In this document: positions 24,508 through 32,922 of the stretch, piece after piece
How the letters are laid out: the number at the start of each line of letters is the position of its first letter
Numbering within the stretch: position 1 is the stretch's first letter
Source of the DNA: JABDGC01 sp964466595
GTDB lineage: Bacteria > Pseudomonadota > Gammaproteobacteria > DSM-16500
Assembly: GCA_964466595.1 (NCBI GenBank)
Contig: CAYXNR010000004.1
Coordinates: forward strand, 1 to 64,000
Reading direction: 5' to 3'
Length of the DNA: 64,000 nucleotides
Program-made: the position numbers and the translations under genes
The notes under the pieces: model-generated
Told to the model about the DNA's origin: nothing
Database searches by the model: none
Seen by the model: only the letters and a program-made list of their open reading frames with translations

Positions 24508-27129
24508 ATGGAAAATAATCCAATTGCAAAAGAAGTCGAACGAGTTAGCCTAGAAAGTGAGCTCAAACAGTCTTATCTTGATTATGCGATGAGCGTCATT
24601 GTCGGGCGAGCCCTACCTGATGTTCGCGATGGTCTTAAACCCGTTCACCGTCGCGTACTTTTCGCGATGTATCAATTAGGTAATGACTGGAATAAGCCCT
24701 ATAAAAAATCAGCCCGTGTAGTCGGAGATGTCATCGGTAAATATCATCCCCATGGTGAAACGGCCATTTATGACACCATTGTGCGGATGGCACAGCCCTT
24801 CAGCATGCGCTATATAGTGGTCGATGGGCAGGGTAATTTCGGCTCCATTGACGGCGATGCACCTGCTGCCATGCGTTATACCGAAGTACGCATGTCACGA
24901 TTTGCCCATAGCCTCTTAGCTGATATTGATAAAGAAACAGTCGATTTCTCTCCCAACTATGATGAATCAGAGCTCATTCCCGATGTTTTGCCTACTCAAA
25001 TTCCCCATTTATTAGTAAATGGTTCCTCTGGCATTGCAGTTGGAATGGCAACGAATATTCCTCCGCATAATATTACAGAGGTTATTAGTGCTTGTTTGGC
25101 CTTAATAGAGCAGCCAGGACTTTCCGTCGACGAGTTAATTCGTTATGTGCCCGGACCTGACTTTCCCACTGCCGGCATCATTTACGGCCGTAGCGGTATT
25201 ATCGAAGCCTATCGAAGTGGTCGAGGCCGCTTAGTTATTCGCGGAAAGGCGCATATCGAAGATAGTACAAAAAAATCAAGTGAAGAAAAAAGCGGTAAAG
25301 AACGGATTGTCATTACCGAGTTACCCTATCAGGTTAATAAGGCTCGTTTAATTGAGCGCATTGCTGAATTAGTAAAAGAAAAGAAATTAGAAGGTATTAC
25401 TGCTCTCCGCGATGAATCCGATAAACAAGGCATGCGCGTGGTTATTGAGTTGCGCCGTGGTGAAAATGCAGAAATTATCTTAAATAATCTCTATGTTCAT
25501 ACGCAACTGCAAAGCTTTTTCGGCGTTAATATGGTTGCCTTAATTGACGGTCAACCCAAGATTTTCAATCTCAAAGAACTCTTGGAAGCTTTTATTCGCC
25601 ATCGCCGGGAAGTAGTAACACGTCGTACCATCTATGATTTGCAAAAAGCCAGAGAGCGAGCCCATCTCTTAGAAGGCTTGGCTGTTGCTCTCGTCAATAT
25701 TGATGAAGTCATTCAGCTCATCAAAAAAGCGAAAGATTCGCAAGAAGCCAAACAGCAATTAATCGAGCGCTTTTTTCAGCCTTCCGATCTCATCCGAGAA
25801 GTGCTTCGTACAGCAGAAACGCAGCCAGAGTGGATGCCGCAGATTCCGGTTTCCTATGGTCTTTCTGAAAAAGGCTATCGCCTTTCAGCAGAACAGGCGC
25901 AATCGATCCTGGAGATGAGATTGCATCGCTTAACAGCGCTTGAGCAGGATAAGATTATTGCCGAATATAAAGAACTACAGCTGAAGATTAGCGATCTCAA
26001 CGAAATTCTGGCTAAACCCACTCGTCTGATGCAAGTGATTCGCGAGGAACTACTGATTATCAAAGAAGAGTTTGGCGATAAACGTTGCACTGAGATTGTT
26101 GAAAGTGAGGGTGATGTCAACGTAGAAGATTTAGTGCCAGAGGAAGATGTCGTCGTGACCTTATCGCATGCCGGGTATGTTAAAACGCAGCCCCTTGCCT
26201 TATATCAAGCACAGCATCGTGGCGGCAAGGGTAAGACAGCAACCGCCGTTAAAGAAGAAGATTTTGTTGAACGCCTAGTCATTGCGAGTACCCACGATAC
26301 CATTTTATGTTTTTCTAATTATGGAAAAGTATATTGGTTGAAGGTTTATCAATTACCTGAGGGTACGCGAAGTTCTCGAGGCAGGCCGATTATTAATCTC
26401 TTGCCTTTGGCAGAAGGCGAGAAGATTCAGGCTATCTTACCGGTACGTGAGTATTTTGCAGATAAATACATTTTTATGGCAACGGCCAAGGGTCTGGTTA
26501 AAAAAGTTGCCTTAGATGAATTTTCGCGTCCTCGCTCTTCGGGCATTATCGCTATCGACTTAGCGCCCGACGACCATTTAATCGGCGTGGGCATTTCAGA
26601 TGGCAAACAAGACATTATGATTTTTACTGATGCCGGCAAAGTGATTCGCTTCCAAGAAGCTAAGGTTCGCAGCACCGGACGAACCGCGCGTGGTGTACGC
26701 GGTGTTAAATTAAAAGAAGGACAAAAAGCGATTTCTCTCGTTGTCATTGTAGATGGCGGCGATATCTTAACCGCTACAGAGAATGGCTATGGTAAAAGAA
26801 CGCCCATTGATGATTATCGAATGACAGGCCGCGGAGGCCAAGGTGTCATTGCCATTCAAGTCACCGAGCGGAATGGTCGGGCGATTGGTGCCTTACAAGT
26901 GAATGCCCATGAAGAGGTCATGTTGATTAGTAATAAAGGCGTCTTGGTTCGCATGCCCGTAGACGAAATTTCCCTAGTGGGACGCAATACCCAGGGCGTA
27001 CGCCTCATTAACTTAAATAATGATGAAATTTTGGTTAGTTTAGAGCAGGTAGCCACACTGAAAGTAGCTGAATCCACCAGCGAGGAAACTCCTAGCCCTA
27101 GCTTTCCGCAGGGGAATGTAGAGGGATGA
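24508..27129 (+). CDS. gyrA: DNA gyrase subunit A
   Basis: GyrA is the DNA-cleaving subunit of gyrase, which introduces negative supercoils. Starting at ATG 24508 (MENNPIAKEVER) it is 873 residues. The longer frame from 24472 adds twelve residues unlike GyrA. Active-site Tyr lies in AAMRYTEVRM. The quinolone-determining region reads KYHPHGETAIYDT, so Glu and Thr occupy the positions of Escherichia coli Asp82 and Ser83. The C-terminal beta-pinwheel contains the RGGKGKT GyrA-box motif. The stop codon overlaps the start of cmk by 4 bases, with the serC/aroA block that often separates them absent. Confidence 0.97.
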   Translation: MENNPIAKEVERVSLESELKQSYLDYAMSVIVGRALPDVRDGLKPVHRRVLFAMYQLGNDWNKPYKKSARVVGDVIGKYHPHGETAIYDTIVRMAQPFSMRYIVVDGQGNFGSIDGDAPAAMRYTEVRMSRFAHSLLADIDKETVDFSPNYDESELIPDVLPTQIPHLLVNGSSGIAVGMATNIPPHNITEVISACLALIEQPGLSVDELIRYVPGPDFPTAGIIYGRSGIIEAYRSGRGRLVIRGKAHIEDSTKKSSEEKSGKERIVITELPYQVNKARLIERIAELVKEKKLEGITALRDESDKQGMRVVIELRRGENAEIILNNLYVHTQLQSFFGVNMVALIDGQPKIFNLKELLEAFIRHRREVVTRRTIYDLQKARERAHLLEGLAVALVNIDEVIQLIKKAKDSQEAKQQLIERFFQPSDLIREVLRTAETQPEWMPQIPVSYGLSEKGYRLSAEQAQSILEMRLHRLTALEQDKIIAEYKELQLKISDLNEILAKPTRLMQVIREELLIIKEEFGDKRCTEIVESEGDVNVEDLVPEEDVVVTLSHAGYVKTQPLALYQAQHRGGKGKTATAVKEEDFVERLVIASTHDTILCFSNYGKVYWLKVYQLPEGTRSSRGRPIINLLPLAEGEKIQAILPVREYFADKYIFMATAKGLVKKVALDEFSRPRSSGIIAIDLAPDDHLIGVGISDGKQDIMIFTDAGKVIRFQEAKVRSTGRTARGVRGVKLKEGQKAISLVVIVDGGDILTATENGYGKRTPIDDYRMTGRGGQGVIAIQVTERNGRAIGALQVNAHEEVMLISNKGVLVRMPVDEISLVGRNTQGVRLINLNNDEILVSLEQVATLKVAESTSEETPSPSFPQGNVEG

Positions 27130-27806
27130 CGAGAAAAGATCCCGTGATCACAGTTGATGGCGCGAGTGGCACAGGTAAGGGTACAGTCAGTCAGCTTATT
27201 GCTAAACGTTTAGCTTGGAAACTTCTAGACAGTGGTGCCCTTTATCGAGTTCTTGCCTTAGCAGCACAAAAACATGGTGTTTCTTTAGATAATGAAACCG
27301 CCTTGCAAGTCTTGGCGGAATACTTTGATGTGCAATTTATTGCTGTTGAGTCGGAGCCTCCGCATATTCTCTTAGAAGGCGAGAATGTTACTGAAACGAT
27401 TCGCACCGAAAAAATGGGTAATGCTGCTTCCAAGATTGCTGCACTTTCTGCTGTTCGCACGGCTCTACTCAATCGACAACGCGCCTTTCGCGAACCGCCT
27501 GGCTTAGTGGCGGATGGAAGGGACATGGGCACCATTGTCTTCCCCGATGCCGATCTTAAAATCTTCCTTTATGCTAGTCCAGAAAAGCGAGCAGAGCGCC
27601 GTTACAAGCAGTTGAAGGAAAAGGGCATTAATGTTAAGCTAACCGACCTTGTGGAGGAACTTCGGGAACGAGATACGCGCGACCAGGAACGACCAGTCGC
27701 TCCTCTTAGGCCAGCAGAAGACGCCCTTTGCATTAATACAGATCATCTCAGCATCGAAGAAGTCGTTGAGCGAGTGCTGTCAGAAATGAGTAACAAAAAT
27801 GAGTAG
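27126..27806 (+). CDS. cmk: Cytidylate kinase
   Basis: Cmk phosphorylates CMP and dCMP with ATP. The 226-residue protein has the P-loop GASGTGKGT at residues 13-21. It also has LLDSGALYRVLA, VADGRDMGTIVFPDADLK and the lid RERDTRDQERPVAPL. Length is standard. The start overlaps the gyrA stop (ATGA), so the two are translationally coupled. rpsA follows after 87 bases, the usual cmk-rpsA order. Confidence 0.96.
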   Translation: MTRKDPVITVDGASGTGKGTVSQLIAKRLAWKLLDSGALYRVLALAAQKHGVSLDNETALQVLAEYFDVQFIAVESEPPHILLEGENVTETIRTEKMGNAASKIAALSAVRTALLNRQRAFREPPGLVADGRDMGTIVFPDADLKIFLYASPEKRAERRYKQLKEKGINVKLTDLVEELRERDTRDQERPVAPLRPAEDALCINTDHLSIEEVVERVLSEMSNKNE

Positions 27807-27813
27807 TAAATAG

Positions 27814-27835
27814 CATGGCTAGAGGATGAGCCATG
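27814..27835 (+). promoter_or_regulatory. Hairpin in the rpsA leader
   Basis: catggct (27814-27820) pairs with agccatg (27829-27835) around an 8-base loop, 59 bases before rpsA. Ribosomal protein S1 controls its own leader in Escherichia coli; a similar role is only inferred from position. Confidence 0.3.
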
Positions 27836-27893
27836 AAAAGGCAGAGGGATAGGTTAAACCAACTTGTTTTATTGTTTAAAGGTTATATAAATT

Positions 27894-29615
27894 ATGAGTG
27901 AAAATTTTGCTCAGTTATTTGAAGAAAGCGTTACCAAAGCGGCTATGGTGCCGGGTGCCATTGTATCGGCGACAGTAGAAAAAATAGAAGGTAAATATGT
28001 TATCGTCAGCGCTGGCTTTAAGTCAGAATGCTTTATTCCGGTAGAACAATTTTATGACGATCGCGGCAACCTCGAAGTGAAGGTTGGCGATGAAGTGAAA
28101 GTAGCTTTAGAAACAGTAGAAGATGGCTTTGGGAATACGCGCTTATCCCGAGAACGGGCCAGACGTAATGAAGCCTGGGCAAGATTAGAGCAGGCCTATG
28201 AAACAAAACAACCCATGCGTGGTGTTATTTCAGGCCGTGTCAAAGGTGGTTTTACGGTTGAAATGGATAAAATACGAGCCTTTTTACCAGGCTCCTTGGT
28301 TGATACCAAGCCCATTAAAGACCCTGAATTTTTTGAAGGCAAAGAATTCGAATTTAAAGTCATTAAAATTGATGCTAAGCGCAACAATATCGTTGTTTCG
28401 CGTCGTGCTGCACTTGAAGCGGAGAGCGGTGTAGAACGCGCTGCGCTGTTGGAGAATATTAGCGAGGGCCAAGAAATCAAAGGCATTGTGAAAAATATCA
28501 CTGATTATGGTGCCTTCGTGGATCTAGGCGGTGTAGATGGTTTATTACATATTACCGACATGTCTTGGAAGCGCATCAAGCATCCCAGTGAGTTGCTTGC
28601 TGTAGGCGACGAAATAAAAGTCAGAGTATTAAAGATAGATCGCGAATCAAATCGTGTTTCTTTAGGAATTAAGCAATTAGGCGGTGATCCCTGGGTTGAT
28701 ATTAATAAACGGTATACCGTTGGTATGCGTCTCAAAGGTCGGGTAACGAATGTAATGGATTATGGCTGTTTTATTGAATTGGAAGAAGGCATTGAAGGCC
28801 TCGTTCATGTTTCCGAGATGGATTGGACGAATAAAAACATTAATCCCAGCAAGGTCGTTCATTTAGGCCAAGAAGTGGAAGTCGCTGTTCTCGAAGTAGA
28901 TAATGAACGTCGTCGTATCTCGCTTGGCATTAAGCAATGCGCGATTAATCCTTGGGAAGAATATGCCAAGAATCATCAAAAAGGCGAACGCATTTCTGGT
29001 AAAATTCGCTCGATTACCGATTTTGGTATTTTCATTGGCCTTGAAGGCGGGATCGATGGTTTAGTCTATGCTTCCGATATTTCTTGGAATGAGGCAGAAG
29101 CCCAAGAGGCGCTGCGTAAGTTCCAGAAAGGTGATGAGATTGAAGCGGTTATCCTAACGATTGATCCGGAGCGTGAACGTATTGCCTTAGGCTTAAAGCA
29201 AATGGCTGATGATCCTCTCTCTAATTATTTAAGTCAGCATGAGAAGGGCAATTTTGTAACGGGTACCATTACTGAAATAGATGCTAAGCAGGCAGTAGTG
29301 AATTTGGCTGAGGGCGTCCAAGGTATTCTGCGTGCAGCTGATATGTCACAGGAAAAGGTGGACGATGCTCAGACTCTTTTCAAGGTAGGTGATAGCGTAG
29401 AAGCGAAGGTAATGGGCATGGATCGTAAGGCTAATTCGATTATGCTTTCTATTAAGGCGAAAGATCCTAAGGCTAAAACAGCTAAACCGCGTACTAAGAA
29501 AAAGACCACAGGAAGCACTGTCACGGCAAAGAAATCAGAATCTAGCATCAAAGCAACCCTAGGCGACATTTTTAAGGAAAAAATGAATAATCAGGAACCA
29601 GAAGAAGGAGAATAA
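27894..29615 (+). CDS. rpsA: 30S ribosomal protein S1
   Basis: S1 helps the ribosome bind and unfold mRNA. The 573-residue protein has six S1 OB-fold repeats; recognisable anchors are IVKNITDYGAFVDLGG, RVTNVMDYGCFIELEEG and KIRSITDFGIFIGLEGG. The basic C-terminal tail (KPRTKKKTTGS) is longer than in Escherichia coli (557 residues). The leader is AT-rich and carries aaagg before ATG 27894. Downstream, the usual ihfB is missing and lapA follows. Confidence 0.97.
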   Translation: MSENFAQLFEESVTKAAMVPGAIVSATVEKIEGKYVIVSAGFKSECFIPVEQFYDDRGNLEVKVGDEVKVALETVEDGFGNTRLSRERARRNEAWARLEQAYETKQPMRGVISGRVKGGFTVEMDKIRAFLPGSLVDTKPIKDPEFFEGKEFEFKVIKIDAKRNNIVVSRRAALEAESGVERAALLENISEGQEIKGIVKNITDYGAFVDLGGVDGLLHITDMSWKRIKHPSELLAVGDEIKVRVLKIDRESNRVSLGIKQLGGDPWVDINKRYTVGMRLKGRVTNVMDYGCFIELEEGIEGLVHVSEMDWTNKNINPSKVVHLGQEVEVAVLEVDNERRRISLGIKQCAINPWEEYAKNHQKGERISGKIRSITDFGIFIGLEGGIDGLVYASDISWNEAEAQEALRKFQKGDEIEAVILTIDPERERIALGLKQMADDPLSNYLSQHEKGNFVTGTITEIDAKQAVVNLAEGVQGILRAADMSQEKVDDAQTLFKVGDSVEAKVMGMDRKANSIMLSIKAKDPKAKTAKPRTKKKTTGSTVTAKKSESSIKATLGDIFKEKMNNQEPEEGE

Positions 29616-29652
29616 GGGCTAGCTTCATTTTTCACCTGATAATCGCGCGACA

Positions 29653-29678
29653 AGCCTCGCCTACCCCCCGGCGAGGCT
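29653..29678 (+). terminator. Likely rpsA terminator hairpin
   Basis: A perfect 9-bp stem (agcctcgcc / ggcgaggct) with a C-rich 8-base loop begins 38 bases after the rpsA stop. A short second hairpin and tttt follow, so the T-tract is displaced. Confidence 0.5.
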
Positions 29679-29760
29679 GAGGTCCTCGGCTTTTAGGAGC
29701 CACTCAGTTTTTTAGGAAGAATCGGTTTTAGAAGATTGAGAGCTATAACAGGAGTTTGAA

Positions 29761-30051
29761 ATGCGGATTATTTATTATCTGTTGTTAATTATAGTTGTGT
29801 TATTGGGAGCGACTTTTGCGACGCTCAACATGCAAACTACTTCCATCAACTACTACCTGGGCCAGTCTAGTTTGCCTCTGGCGCTGCTTTTAGCCTTAAC
29901 CTTTGTTGCCGGCTGTGTGATGGGCCTGACTATCGGTTTTTGGCTTTTATTGAAATCAAAGGTAAAACATTTTCGTTTACGGCAGCGTTTGACCCTAGTC
30001 GAAAAAGAATTGGAAAATTTGCGTACGATTCCCTTAAGGGAAAAACCCTAA
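29761..30051 (+). CDS. lapA: Lipopolysaccharide assembly protein A
   Basis: The 96-residue inner-membrane protein has two membrane helices (about residues 3-22 and 40-63) and a basic cytoplasmic tail that looks like a coiled coil, the layout of LapA (DUF1049). LapA works with LapB in controlling LPS synthesis through LpxC turnover in enterobacteria. The start has caggag six bases upstream. lapB begins 12 bases after its stop. Confidence 0.9.
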   Translation: MRIIYYLLLIIVVLLGATFATLNMQTTSINYYLGQSSLPLALLLALTFVAGCVMGLTIGFWLLLKSKVKHFRLRQRLTLVEKELENLRTIPLREKP

Positions 30052-30063
30052 GTCGACACTATC

Positions 30064-31233
30064 ATGACCCTACTTTCCTTTGTCTTGGTTCTCCTTGCCT
30101 TGTCGCTTGCTTGGTATCTCGGATACCGTATGCGACAGCTGAAAGATCTTACATCTAAAAAAGCACAATTACCCCGAGCCTATCTAGAGGGCTTAAATTT
30201 TTTATTGAATGAAGAAACAGATAAGGCTGTTGATGCTTTTATTAAAATGTTGGAAGTGGACAGTGATACCGTCGAGACGCATCTTGCTGTTGGAAAATTA
30301 TTTCGTCGGCGTGGGGAAGTAGATCGAGCGATTCGTATTCATCAAAATCTGATTGCTCGACCGCAATTGGATAAGGCTGTGCGTGAGCAGGCTTTATTTG
30401 AATTAGGCCAGGATTATCTCAGCGCAGGTATGCTAGACCGTGCTGAACGGATTTTCCTCGAAATTATTAGTGTAAAAGAACAGCATGTTTTTGCTTTGAC
30501 TGCCTTACTTGATATTTATCAACAGGAAAAAGCTTGGCAAAATGCTATTCAAATTGCTCATAAACTAGAAATCGCCTCTAAAAAAGACCTACAAGAAGTG
30601 GTGGCGCATTATTATTGCGAACTCGCTGAGACCCTTCTCCAAAAACAACCCGACATGGTAGAACATTATTTAAAACGCGCCATTGATGCAGATCGACAAT
30701 GTGCCCGGGCTAGTTTGCTACAGGCGAAGTTGGATATGGAGCGACAGAATTATAAATCGGCTTTACGCAACTTAAAATATATTAAAGCCCAGAACCCCGA
30801 TTATTTATCCGAAGCCATTGAAGCTTTAGCGCAGTGTTATGAAAAACTGAACGAAGAAGATAAATTAATTGCTTATTTAAAAAAACTCTTAGAAGAATAC
30901 CCCCGTATTCCTGTTGTTTTGATTCTAGCCGATCGTATCCGCAAATGGCGTGGAGACCACAAGGCCGCCAATTTTGTGGCTGATTATGTTCGACGTTATC
31001 CTTCATTGCGGGGTTTGCAGTTGTTCATTAATATCTATATTTCAAATGCCGAAGGCCAAGCCAAAGAAGATTTACTTATTTTGCAAGGACTGATGAATAA
31101 GCTATTCTCTGAAAAACCAGACTATCAATGTATTTCCTGTGGTTTTTCAGGCAAGTCCCTCTATTGGCACTGTCCCGGCTGTAAACAATGGTCTTCTATT
31201 AAACCTATTCACAGTATTGAAGAAGCTGTTTAG
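30064..31233 (+). CDS. lapB: Lipopolysaccharide assembly protein B, TPR and rubredoxin-like
   Basis: LapB (YciM) is an inner-membrane-anchored TPR scaffold that directs FtsH to LpxC and links LPS synthesis to export. The 389-residue protein has one N-terminal membrane helix (residues 1-20) and about nine TPR-like helical pairs from residue 35 to 320. A C-terminal rubredoxin-type metal site carries CISCGF and HCPGCKQW. Length equals the Escherichia coli protein. It forms an operon with lapA. Confidence 0.94.
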   Translation: MTLLSFVLVLLALSLAWYLGYRMRQLKDLTSKKAQLPRAYLEGLNFLLNEETDKAVDAFIKMLEVDSDTVETHLAVGKLFRRRGEVDRAIRIHQNLIARPQLDKAVREQALFELGQDYLSAGMLDRAERIFLEIISVKEQHVFALTALLDIYQQEKAWQNAIQIAHKLEIASKKDLQEVVAHYYCELAETLLQKQPDMVEHYLKRAIDADRQCARASLLQAKLDMERQNYKSALRNLKYIKAQNPDYLSEAIEALAQCYEKLNEEDKLIAYLKKLLEEYPRIPVVLILADRIRKWRGDHKAANFVADYVRRYPSLRGLQLFINIYISNAEGQAKEDLLILQGLMNKLFSEKPDYQCISCGFSGKSLYWHCPGCKQWSSIKPIHSIEEAV

Positions 31234-31285
31234 AATTATCCCTCTTTTTGCCCTTTAGGGTACAAAAATAAAATGCGCTCCCGCT

Positions 31286-31402
31286 TGTCATCCTGAGCAT
31301 TGTCATCCTGAGCATTGTCATCCTGAGCATTGTCATCCTGAGCGAAGCGAAGGATCTGAATTATCAATGAGATACAGATTCTTCGCTGCGCTCAGAATGA
31401 CA
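31286..31402. repeat. Tandem 15-base array joined to an inverted GTCAT-type element
   Basis: Four consecutive units of tgtcatcctgagcat type occupy 31286-31345. The last runs into gaagcgaaggatctg (to 31358). The opposite arm, from cagattcttcgctg to gaatgaca, lies at 31375-31402. Arms match at about 25 of 28 positions. The array is contiguous, with no spacers. It lies between lapB and the 31511 gene and may stop lapB transcription. Confidence 0.85.
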
Positions 31403-31469
31403 AAAATGATGAGCCTAGATGGGAATATTATCCAATATAATCATGATCCTGCCTTAAATTGCTCAGAAT

Positions 31470-31478
31470 TGCTATAAT
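31470..31478 (+). promoter_or_regulatory. Extended -10 promoter for the 31511 gene
   Basis: TGCTATAAT (TG-N-TATAAT) lies 32 bases before the start codon. No -35 box is apparent. Confidence 0.5.
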
Positions 31479-31510
31479 ATGGTTATATAGTTAGCTTGGA
31501 GGAATTTGCC

Positions 31511-32383
31511 ATGGCAGAAGAAGAATCTAAACCATATCGTCTCCCTGAGGAGATGCAAAATACTCCTGAAGAAAAAGAGATTATTGACAAGATGATGACT
31601 TTTGATCTGCATCATGACTCTTTTTTACATAGGAAGGCAATCGCTTCTATAAAAAAACAATTAAAAAATTATTTTCTGTCACAGGATCCAGAAAAAATAC
31701 AGAAAATGATAGCTAAGCTTCCACAACCCAAGGTAGAGGGATTAAATGTATATGTACATACGCAAAAGGGTTTAGATGGTTTACAAACACCAACGCAAGC
31801 TTTCTTTGATGAAGTGAAGGATGACTTCCTGAACAGCCTCTTATTATCTGCTGATAAAGATGACACAACAATAGAAGCGCAATTAAAAAATAAAAAATAT
31901 TCTCCCCTTATTAATAACATGCTGAATGAAAGAATTAATGAGGTTACTTCCTCTTTGTCTAGCTCTATAGAAAAACAGATAGCAATATTAAATACTAGGA
32001 TAGCTGAATACAAAGAGAGTGATACTCAAATTATTGAGAAACATCAAGTTACCTTGCTGAGTATTAAAAACGAGTTGACAGAGAGCAGATCTCAAAATAA
32101 TGAAGAGCGCTTAGCGAGGATTCGCGAACTTGCTAAAAAGATAGAAACTGCTAATAAAGCACTACGTATCGATGGTAGTACCCTGAAAAAGCTGAAAGCC
32201 TGCCTGAAAGATATCCGCGGGACTCTAAAAAACCTAGGCATTCACATTCAACGTATGCGCGATTCTAAAAAGGAACATGGTACTTTTAAATTCTGGTCCA
32301 CTAGCGCTGTTTTAGAAAAACATATAAAAACAGTTGACAAGGATTTAGAAAAACTCACTGGCTCCAAGCCGAAGAAAAGATAA
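31511..32383 (+). CDS. Unrecognised coiled-coil protein
   Basis: I do not recognise this 290-residue hydrophilic protein. Residues about 145-245 form a probable coiled coil (Leu/Ile heptads with many Lys and Glu). The C-terminus is basic (GSKPKKR). There is no signal peptide or membrane segment. The start is ATG 31511 with GGAGGA 7 bases upstream; a TTG at 31496 would place the ribosome site inside the gene and was rejected. It has its own promoter-like sequence. The composition and solitary setting fit an accessory or secreted protein, without proof. Confidence 0.8.
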   Translation: MAEEESKPYRLPEEMQNTPEEKEIIDKMMTFDLHHDSFLHRKAIASIKKQLKNYFLSQDPEKIQKMIAKLPQPKVEGLNVYVHTQKGLDGLQTPTQAFFDEVKDDFLNSLLLSADKDDTTIEAQLKNKKYSPLINNMLNERINEVTSSLSSSIEKQIAILNTRIAEYKESDTQIIEKHQVTLLSIKNELTESRSQNNEERLARIRELAKKIETANKALRIDGSTLKKLKACLKDIRGTLKNLGIHIQRMRDSKKEHGTFKFWSTSAVLEKHIKTVDKDLEKLTGSKPKKR

Positions 32384-32486
32384 TTCCTTAGCTTTTAAAA
32401 CTTATTGAACTCTTCAATCCCTAGAGCTATTCTTAGCGAGAACTATTCTCAGGTTTTCTAAAATTATAATAAGAGAGCTAAAAATA

Positions 32487-32750
32487 ATGGAATTACTTAA
32501 AAACTTATCCAATTATATTGGAATAATAGGCGTTAGTTTTATTTTGGTCGGATATTTATTGATCAATACCAATCGTCTTACCTCAAAAAATCTTGTTTAT
32601 CTTACTCTAAATTTCTTAGGCGCTTGGCTAATCCTAATTTCACTTTTTTTTCATTGGAATTTAGCTTCCGTTGTTATTGAATGTGCTTGGATTATAATTA
32701 GTTTAGTGGGCTTCTATCGTCTTTTTCGTTCTAAGCAGGTTCCCATATAA
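32487..32750 (+). CDS. Small CBU_0592-type membrane protein
   Basis: The 87-residue protein is almost entirely three hydrophobic helices (about residues 10-28, 36-57 and 60-79), with NYIGIIGVSFILVGYLL at the start and ending RLFRSKQVPI. The pattern of a Gly-rich first helix, a LNFLGAWLI middle helix and a Trp-containing third helix recalls the Coxiella CBU_0592 family of unknown function. aagagagct lies upstream as a weak ribosome site. It is convergent with nrdB. Confidence 0.75.
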   Translation: MELLKNLSNYIGIIGVSFILVGYLLINTNRLTSKNLVYLTLNFLGAWLILISLFFHWNLASVVIECAWIIISLVGFYRLFRSKQVPI

Positions 32751-32772
32751 AAAAGAAAACTAAAGCAGCTAT

Positions 32773-32922
32773 TTATTCATCCCAATTAAGCGTACCCCCC
32801 GTTTGATATTCCGTCACCCGCGTCTCAAAAAAGTTTTTTTCCTTTTTAAGATCGATCACTTCGCTCATCCAGGGAAAGGGGTTTGCCGCACCCGGATATT
32901 GAATAGTCAAGCCAATTTGAGC
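32773..32922 (-). pseudogene. nrdB: Detached C-terminal coding part of nrdB, downstream of an in-frame TGA
   Basis: In the same frame as nrdB, directly after the TGA at 32923-32925, 49 sense codons continue to a TAA at 32773. The translation starts AQIGLTIQYPG, goes on NPFPWMSEVIDL and KKEKNFFETRVTEYQ, and ends GGTLNWDE. This is the conserved end of class I NrdB, including the tail that docks on NrdA. It is unchanged apart from the stop replacing the residue between RR and AQIGL, where a Leu is expected. One base (TTA to TGA) would explain it. Confidence 0.85.

Noticed and set aside
31286..31345. Possible CRISPR array
   Set aside because: The 15-base units are directly contiguous without spacers; the same holds for 52551-52628. 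No cas genes are in the window.
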